From contig MBPM02000081.1 of the NCBI GenBank assembly GCA_001695595.3, forward strand, positions 285,359-349,358: DNA of 64,000 nt, given 5' to 3'. The notes beneath the pieces are model-generated. The model was not told where the DNA came from. It was given only the letters and a program-made list of their open reading frames with translations, and ran no database searches. The position numbers and the translations under genes are program-made. Positions 56,990 through 64,000 of the stretch are shown here, piece after piece. Origin of the DNA: Plasmopara viticola (lineage: Eukaryota; Oomycota; Peronosporomycetes; Peronosporales; Peronosporaceae). Each line of letters starts with the position of its first letter. Position 1 is the stretch's first letter.

Positions 56990-59129
56990 AGGGAGGGACG
57001 GGGGGGGGTCAGCTTTTCAAAGATTTCGTGACAAATTTGATTAGTAAGTAAAAATTAACAGAACTGATTGGTGGTAATTCGACTTATTGGATACCGGTAA
57101 TCGTGACAAGATGCACCGTGGATAGTAGAAAATGAATGGTAACATGTAGTGTGCGTGCGTAAGCCCAGTGTCACGCTGGTTTGACGCCAACCTTTAAGCT
57201 ATCAATTGCAATCGAATGTTTTGCCTTTCCGATTCCGAAAGTGACAACATTAGGCAAAATAACACTTAAGCTCTAGCCCTAGATGCTCTGTGAAAAGAGC
57301 TATTGATATAATAAAAACGTATGGTTAAATATCGCATTATCTATACGGTGATAGTATCGGAAGGGTATCTGTCGGATGTGGCAATATTATTGATATTCAA
57401 GAGTGATACATCTTGTGCGAGAAGTCGATTTGTATTGTTTTGTATTACGTTCTCGCGTTGCCAAGTTATGCACGTGCTAGGCTCAGTCTGGCTAGTCCAC
57501 GGCATAGAGTGGTGTCCGCATACGTCGGGTCTCGTTCGGCGGGCAGTGCAGCCAGCACCGAGGTCGTGAGGGTCTTCCATGCTTTTGTTTAGCTCTGACT
57601 TAGTAAGAGCCCAGGTGGCGCCTGGTGCTGGAGACCGTCGCGTCGAGGGTGAGACTCGTTAGAGACCTGCATTTGCCCGAGAGCACCTACCCGAAGAGCG
57701 CGAGCAATTAGCCCCGCGCTTGAAAGAAGGGCGTCACCCCAACCGTTTTCGAAGCGAGAAGTCGATTTGTGGCCAAAAAGGCAGTGTAGACGGTTGCAAG
57801 TCGGTCAGGCCATTCCCGAAGATCGAGTCAACCTACAAGAAGGTTGCTTCGGCCTCCAAGGCTCCTCCACCTGCTGCGCCTCATCATTTTCTTATACTAA
57901 ACACTGACGAGGCGGAAGCCTAGACGTAGCCCACCCCCTGTCTTTTTTCCTATCAGCAGGCGCGGATTGAATGTGAGCAGCCAGTATTCAAACAATAATT
58001 CTTACAGTAAGATGTATGCCACAGCCATCGCAAAACGAGTCTTCCTCACATGGGATGAAGGATACGTCCTTTCGCTACTTCTTGGCCCATGAATCGCGCG
58101 GCAGCAAACACTTTGCATCCTATGCATCTTTTTGATAAAAATTACGTTCGACTGAGTGCTATCCCACACGGCTCTGACACAGTCTTGGCTTTCTTGCCCT
58201 CGACGTTTTTTGCAGTGGTTAATGGCGCTCACGCTTAAAAAGTTTCTACCTGCGCTCGAATTAAAAAAAATGATGGTTGATGTGCGTGGCACTGAAGTGC
58301 TCACCGTATAGTGATCATCCATGAGAAGCTCACGGCTAATAAACTCATACGGAGGTGGCGACAAGAACAACATCGAAGTAGAGTTGCTGACAAGAACTTA
58401 CACGTCCCAGCGAATAGCTTTGTGGTACTTGACGAGGCGGCATTAGCACTGAGAACAACGAAAGATGATGTACACTATTTCTCAATGGAGTTGCAAGCCT
58501 TCTTATTGTGGTCCCTCGGCGCCATCTAATAGCTTGCGCCTATTTTCAAAGGTTTCTACCTGTAGCATCACTATTGCAGCCTTATCTTCAGCAACACAAC
58601 AGCGCGCGTAATGGCGAAAAAATATATATTTTAGCGCTCCGTACTGTTTGTAAAAGTTGATCGAATGGTTTATCTTTTAGCGTTGGCTTCTATGACCAAT
58701 CATAAAAAACTGGCAGAGTAACTTAGCGCTAGAACGAGTGAACGCGAATATGAGTGACCGATGCAGTCGAGGACAATACGCTTTCTTATACATAATACGC
58801 GTCAAAAGACTACATTTAGGTGACTGGCGGTGCTTTGACGAGGGAGACCGTGACGAACTTGCTCTTGCAGTGCTCTAGCATTAACCGCTTTGGTATTATA
58901 GATAACAATTTGTTGGGTTTTGCCCTTGTTATTTAGAGCATACAGAAAGTTTCAATTAGGTCGGGAAGTCAAATTGCTAAATTACCTACGTTTTAAAAAT
59001 TGATTTTTGTATGGAAAAGTATTGATAAACTTCACCAACTGACTCCGTAATTTAGTCAACAGCGATCGTCACGCTCCCTTTATCCATAATACAGATTCAT
59101 CAAGTAGCATCAACGCTACTGACCCAAGT
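56990..59129 (-). repeat. Spacer S1, copy 6 (between B6 and A5)
   Basis: Inverted S1 closely matching 44380-46553 with many small deletions. It contains a SINE-like element and an intact copia target near 57.78 kb. No intact gene. Confidence 0.75.
57432..57753 (-). mobile_element. SINE-like element, copy 4
   Basis: 322 bp between 15-bp direct repeats GCGAGAAGTCGATTT (57417-57431 and 57754-57768), at the same place as copy 3. Inherited by the 12.57-kb duplication rather than a new insertion. Confidence 0.66.
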
Positions 59130-60704
59130 TTAATGCTCAAAAATCGATTGATGGGAGTTGACTTTCGAAGGCAATTCGTCGATGACAACCCCACCACTAT
59201 GGCAAAATTCATAGAATAACTCGTACATGATGGCCAATTTCGCCGTGTAGGCCGCGTCCAAATTCACCTTAGTAGCCTGCAAAGCTGACTCACCAGTCCC
59301 CAACAACTTTGTCATATCTGGGCCCAACACTCTCTGTGAGACATCTTGCGTTTGCGCAGTTGCCAGAAATGGAGTGTTCGATGAAGACTGAGTTTTTGGA
59401 CTTGAGTTTTGCCATCTGAGCAAGCGAAGCATCTTAGCCGTCTCTTGCGGATACTGGTGAAATGGCAGGCTAAGCGCCTTCAGAAACGCCTCGTGAATTT
59501 CTTTCACCTTATCATCTACCACGACTTCAAAATCCACAACAGGGCCTTCCGCGATTTCAGCCTTCCAATCTATGGGAACGCTTTGACCCATCGTCGTCGC
59601 GGGATGCGCGGATTGCTCATTTTTCTAGCAAGTAAAAAGGATGGTTGACTGAATGCGTATCCACCTTGTCAGGGTAGTTAATATTGCCAAACTCTACCGT
59701 CTTCTGAGCGATCAGCTGTTTGTTAAGTTGACCACCAGGATCGGCGGCAATAGTCGCTGAAGAGACCAAACGCTTGTGTTGAAGGTTGTGCACAGCTACA
59801 GATTTTATAGCATTTTCCACAATGACTTTTGACGTATATCTTCCCAGTCTTATTGCCAATACGGTTCTCGCATTATTTGTCAGCGGCATCAGAGATTTTG
59901 TTGGATTGATTGCCACCGACACCAGAGATTTTTCTGGATTTGGCAAAGCATGCGATGCTTGTCCGCCCACACTGTTACGCATTGAGTCGATCCGCTGGTG
60001 CTCGCTGTTTCTGATCTCGACCTCGTCGGGATATTTGTTCAAGTCAAACTCCAACGCCTTCTGAGCTCTCAGCTGCTTGTTGGGTCGACTATCAGGAACG
60101 GCGGCTCCAAATGTAAAGGAGCCTGGAGGCGCGGGTCGGTAGTCGTGCTGCGCCATAATCCTTGCAGTTTTTTGCATATCGACATTCGGCTTAATTTTTT
60201 TCAGGTTTTTTGCCGATGCAAAGACGCAATGTTTGCCACTGGCACTAGAGGCGTTTCTATATTTGGCGTATGCAGTGCTTGTCCACCCACATTGTTAGGC
60301 GTCGGGTCAATGCGCTTTCGCTTGCTGTTTAAAGCTTTAGACACAGGTTTCAATTGCTTGTACTGTTCAATTGCTTCCGTAGCTTCCGCAATCACATCAT
60401 CTGCACCCGTTCTGATCTTACTAGCCGAACTGATGACATTCTGGTCTAGCTCTTTTGAAATACCAATCTCGTTCGAGAAATGTCCCACCATGCGCTCTTC
60501 ACTGCCCGCGTCGACCGCCAACGTGTCCTTTACATTGGGACTTTCTCGTAGAACATGCCTCGGCAACAACTCATTAACGTTGCCACCAGACGTCACGCCG
60601 TCATTGTGAGGTGCTTGCTGAGGCTCGGCCTGGTCAAAGCCTGCAGTTGCTTGGCCGCAAGCTACGACGAGAAGCGCAATAGCCACGTAGTGTGCGCCAC
60701 GCAT
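59130..60704 (-). pseudogene. Type A RxLR-like effector A5, several frameshifts
   Basis: Start at 60702-60704 with intact signal peptide, RHVLR and SEER. A one-base loss near 60225 ends the first frame after 167 residues. The second repeat (59617-60177) and the C-terminal domain (59130-59591) are open in other frames. The two-base loss TCATTTTTCTAG seen in A4 is present here too (near 59.62 kb), and the C-terminal part has an altered stretch (PKTQSSSNTPFLA). Confidence 0.88.
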
Positions 60705-63700
60705 GGGGGGAGGTGGGGCAATCGACAAGGAGCTGACAGAGTACAGTGCGACCGGCAGGTTTGAACGTGCTTTGCAAAATAAAAAAAACAAAATTGATTG
60801 GTATGGGAGTAGAGCTTTTCAAAACAGACTAGCAGATTTGATTGGTAAGAATTTAGCACATGAGATACTGCATACGTATGAAAAGTGAAAGTTTAGCGTA
60901 AATACAATCTACGATTTTAGCTTGTGTCTTACTTAAATTGAAAGTGACACCATCCATTTTCGAGAACTATAATGCATGCAGCTAAATTACCTTGTGGCAC
61001 AAATTTTACAATATACCAGCCCTATATTCGTTTGAAGCGCGCTCTGACGTTATGCTTCAAACAAATTTGAGATCAAGTCAATTGGCGTGCTCCCTTCTCT
61101 TCGTGATAATTCAGTCTATAACAACATGGTACGCTCTCTTAAAATGGCCAAATCTCTTTTTGCATGCTATGAACTTCAAATTTGCTTATGATCTTCCACT
61201 CAACGACCGTTCTTTATCCTTGGTCTGAAGATAATCAGTGTGTGCGATAACTTGGATTTTGAAGACTGGTATACATACACCATAAGGATATGGTCCTACC
61301 TATTCTTTAGATAGAGCTGAATTTTGTGTTACGATTTACGCAAGAGCTGTAGTTATTGCAAAATCCTACGCAATTTCCGTGAAAGCAAACACTGAAATGG
61401 CTGTATTGCACCAAGAAAGAAGGTCTTTGAGCGCTTTCAATCAACAGTCAGCTTTTGAACATAATAAATTGCGTAAGACAATTAAAAGACAACAAAAACT
61501 CGGCTTTAAAGAACGATCCGCTCCACAAGAATATGTATTTATTTCCTTGATTTTCTTCTAATTTGGTTAGGTGATAACGCTGACCAAACGTATTGAAAGA
61601 GTCTCCCACGGAAAAACACACGCTTATCTATCTTCCTCGCCCACTGGTCCACAGACACCTTATTCTTCAGACGATGTTACAAACGCTATATATGACGAGA
61701 GGCGTTGCAATAGCCCATCTAATATTCGTCTGACTCTCTATCCGCTAAAGCTGTGAATAAGCCGTAGACTGACTGGCAAAGTGGCCTCATCACCAGGAGT
61801 AACACCTTAATGACATTAACTTTGCAGTCAGACTCACTTGTCATTCATTTCAGTATGCCGTAGCTCCCATAGGTCAAGCCCCGACCAATAATACCCTTGC
61901 TGATGAAGTCACCAATTAAAGAAACAATAAGACAAAGGATCAACCACCCTCAACACATTACTTGAAGTGGTCCGGCCGTAATTTCCAAAGTATTGGGCGG
62001 GAACTTTGTCACTTACTCACGTCCGATTGCTAACGTAAGTTACGGTTCTGTAAGAAGTTCATTTACTCTCTGGAAACGAGTTCGTCGAGGAAAAGGAGAA
62101 AGTAGCAGCCCCACCCCGATCAATATTAGAAAAAGCTATGCCACCAAGCTGTACGCTCATGTGCTATGCGCGCCACGAAAACGTTTTGGAGGTCACTCCT
62201 TATCTATCATTTTTCAATTATTTGATTCAAAAGGAGTCACTATTCTAGTGTAACTTTGCGGCAGCTATGCGCGTGCTTATAGCAGTCTAGCTTAGATATT
62301 CTTATCACCGACGTAACAATCCAGAAGACAAATTTGACTTACACTCATTTGTGATACTGTCACTCCGCAGAATCAATACAGCAGTTTTTCGGGATCAAGC
62401 AAACCTTCAGGGTATGATTCCAGCAATTTTTAACAAAGTACGTTTCTTGTGCTAGTTACCTCGGTTGAAACAATCTATCTCTGACATACCTCGGATTTCG
62501 TAAATATCAACCCAGGCAACACAAGCTTGAGCTATGGACAGAACTCTCAAGTCATTTTCTCCCTGATAACAGCAAATGAAACTGCGATCTATGTACAAAG
62601 CGCTTGTTGCATTTAAACTCTTGTGGCCTTGATCAAATGTGGTATATTGGATTTTTGGCTTTTTAACTCTTGAAGTCGTAATCAGTTGTGATGGATTTAA
62701 AATCGCGGCTCTTTCGAATCCTATGAAGCAGGGCTGCACTCGCATTTCAATGTTTGTCTAAGCACAATAAACGGGCTTTGTGCACATATAGCGCAGTGTA
62801 TCTTTGTGTACAATTAATCTTGACGGGTTGAAAAGTATATAACGTGACACTTCACTTACACCGCAGATCCTTGATCGTATGCCTTGTCGAGAACTATTCA
62901 CGCTGCTGATGGCGTGGAGAAAACGCTGCATCGCTCAGTGGCTTACGTTTCATTCAACCTGCATGGTATGGGATAACTTGAACTGCCTTGGCTTCAAGTC
63001 AGCCACATCACTCAATATATGTAGGAAGAAATACTTCGACGAGCACCGCGAGTAGTTTCAGTGCCACTACACGTTGCGGACACCTATCTCGATATGATCG
63101 GTATCCAAATCAGACACACCCATGTCTAACACTTAAACGCTTCTATGAAGCCCACACTAATAGCGCCTCTTCATCCTAGCAAATGTATTCGCGACTCACC
63201 TAGCTTTCGCTGGAGAAAAGCGGGTGCAACCGAAGACCTTTGCACTTTGGCTAGCCCGCACATGTGTGGTCACACCATTTCCAAGGGTGATATCAGGCTT
63301 TGCATCCAGAAAGCTAACTGCTTTCGATGCTATCGAAAGAGGAAAACTAGAGCTCAAAATCTCCTGGATCCTGGTCACATTGTACCTCGCTCCTGCCGCT
63401 AAGTAAAGAGTAACACTTTTAGTCTGACGAACTTGAAAATCTCAAAGATATCTTCAATATAAAGCGTCAAATGTAATTATCCGATTTCAATGCGTCAGAA
63501 GACACAATATTGTTTACAGCCTCGCTATGGGAATTTTTTAGGTTACGCTTTTGCAGTCCGCTGGAAAAAAAGACCTAGTTACCTTTGCACAAATTTAAGT
63601 ACCTTTCCTCACTACAATGGACGGTGAGCTTCTTTCAGGAGAGTCACCATCCTCAAAATGTAATGCGCACGGGCGAGAATACCCGCTCTTTTTTAGTAGG

Positions 63701-64000
63701 AAGTGATTCGAAACTATGGCTAACCGGACGGTCCGAGCCCATAGAGTTCAGGTATGCTGATGAAGAGGAGGCAGAAATTCAAGCAGCTGATCAGCATCGC
63801 CAATGTTTGATCTGTGGTGAATCTTGCCGTATGCGACTAATATTTTCTGTTTCCAAGCGCGTCAGAGTTTGAGGTCTCAAAACTAGTATGGCGTTGAAAT
63901 AGCAAGCCTGGTGTGGCCTCCTGGAAAGTTTTATGGCTCTAGAGAGAATTTATAGTCGACAAACTTTAGCCAAGAAGTAACAGACTCCTTTACCTACATC
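60705..64000 (-). repeat. Spacer S2, copy 5, with fold-back near 63.505 kb
   Basis: Upstream flank of A5, matching 48133-51430 with numerous small deletions. Up to about 63.505 kb it is in reverse S2 orientation; beyond that it is in forward orientation (equivalent to about 10140 onward). A 95-codon open frame at 63585-63872 spans part of the forward piece (SEPIEFRYADEEEAEIQ) and is a decayed stretch also seen at about 10.39 kb. No intact gene. Confidence 0.7.

Noticed and set aside
1..64000. Bacterial operon, CRISPR or phage system
   Set aside because: No ribosome-binding sites, operon packing or spaced direct repeats; all recognised elements are eukaryotic.

Overview
This window looks like an effector-rich, transposon-rich segment of an oomycete nuclear genome. 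The best guess is a downy mildew of the genus Plasmopara, possibly the grapevine downy mildew P. viticola. The evidence is a set of intronless genes for secreted proteins with a signal peptide beginning MRGAYY or MRGAHY, an RxLR or RxLR-like motif near residue 50 and an EER/EDR motif near residue 70. They sit among Ty1/copia, Ty3/gypsy and MULE debris. No housekeeping gene, tRNA, rRNA, CRISPR array or bacterial feature was seen. The species assignment rests on recalled similarity and was not searched.

The locus is built from one repeating module: a type A effector gene (about 527 aa), spacer S1 (about 2 kb), a type B effector gene (about 726 aa) and spacer S2 (4-5 kb). On the plus strand the order is A1 (cut by the window edge), copia-1 inside S1, B1 (dead), S2, A2 (intact), MULE inside S1, B2 (intact). 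At about 23.3 kb the order turns round and runs back on the minus strand: B3 (dead, with a solo LTR), A3 (intact), S2, B4 (dead), copia-2 inside S1. The left half and the stretch from 23.3 to about 44 kb are therefore the arms of a large inverted duplication. The two copia copies occupy the same target site and share the same 5-bp duplication and the same LTR length difference, so the copia insertion is older than the duplication.

From 44 to 64 kb two further minus-strand modules follow as a direct repeat with a period of about 12.57 kb: B5 fragment, A4 (frameshifted), S2 with a fold-back; then a 3.4-kb stretch of unique sequence with retroelement scraps; then B6 fragment, A5 (frameshifted), S2 with the same fold-back.

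Three effector genes are intact over their full length: A2 (13919-15502 +), B2 (20065-22245 +) and A3 (28847-30427 -). A and B proteins share one architecture: secretion and translocation leader, a tandem array of about 108-residue repeats (two in A, four in B) whose units mostly open with a basic SKRxR-like motif, and a helical C-terminal domain. B adds a C-terminal KRKRR nuclear-localisation-like tail. The expected role is delivery into the host cell, with the nucleus as a plausible destination. The other effector copies are broken, though several still encode a short leader-only or truncated secreted product.

Other mobile DNA: two full-length but dead copia elements whose primer-binding site matches the initiator-tRNA anticodon arm and contains the gag start codon; a 145-bp solo LTR shared by B3 and B6; a decayed MULE with terminal inverted repeats; and a 322-328-bp SINE-like element present at two independent sites with long target duplications.
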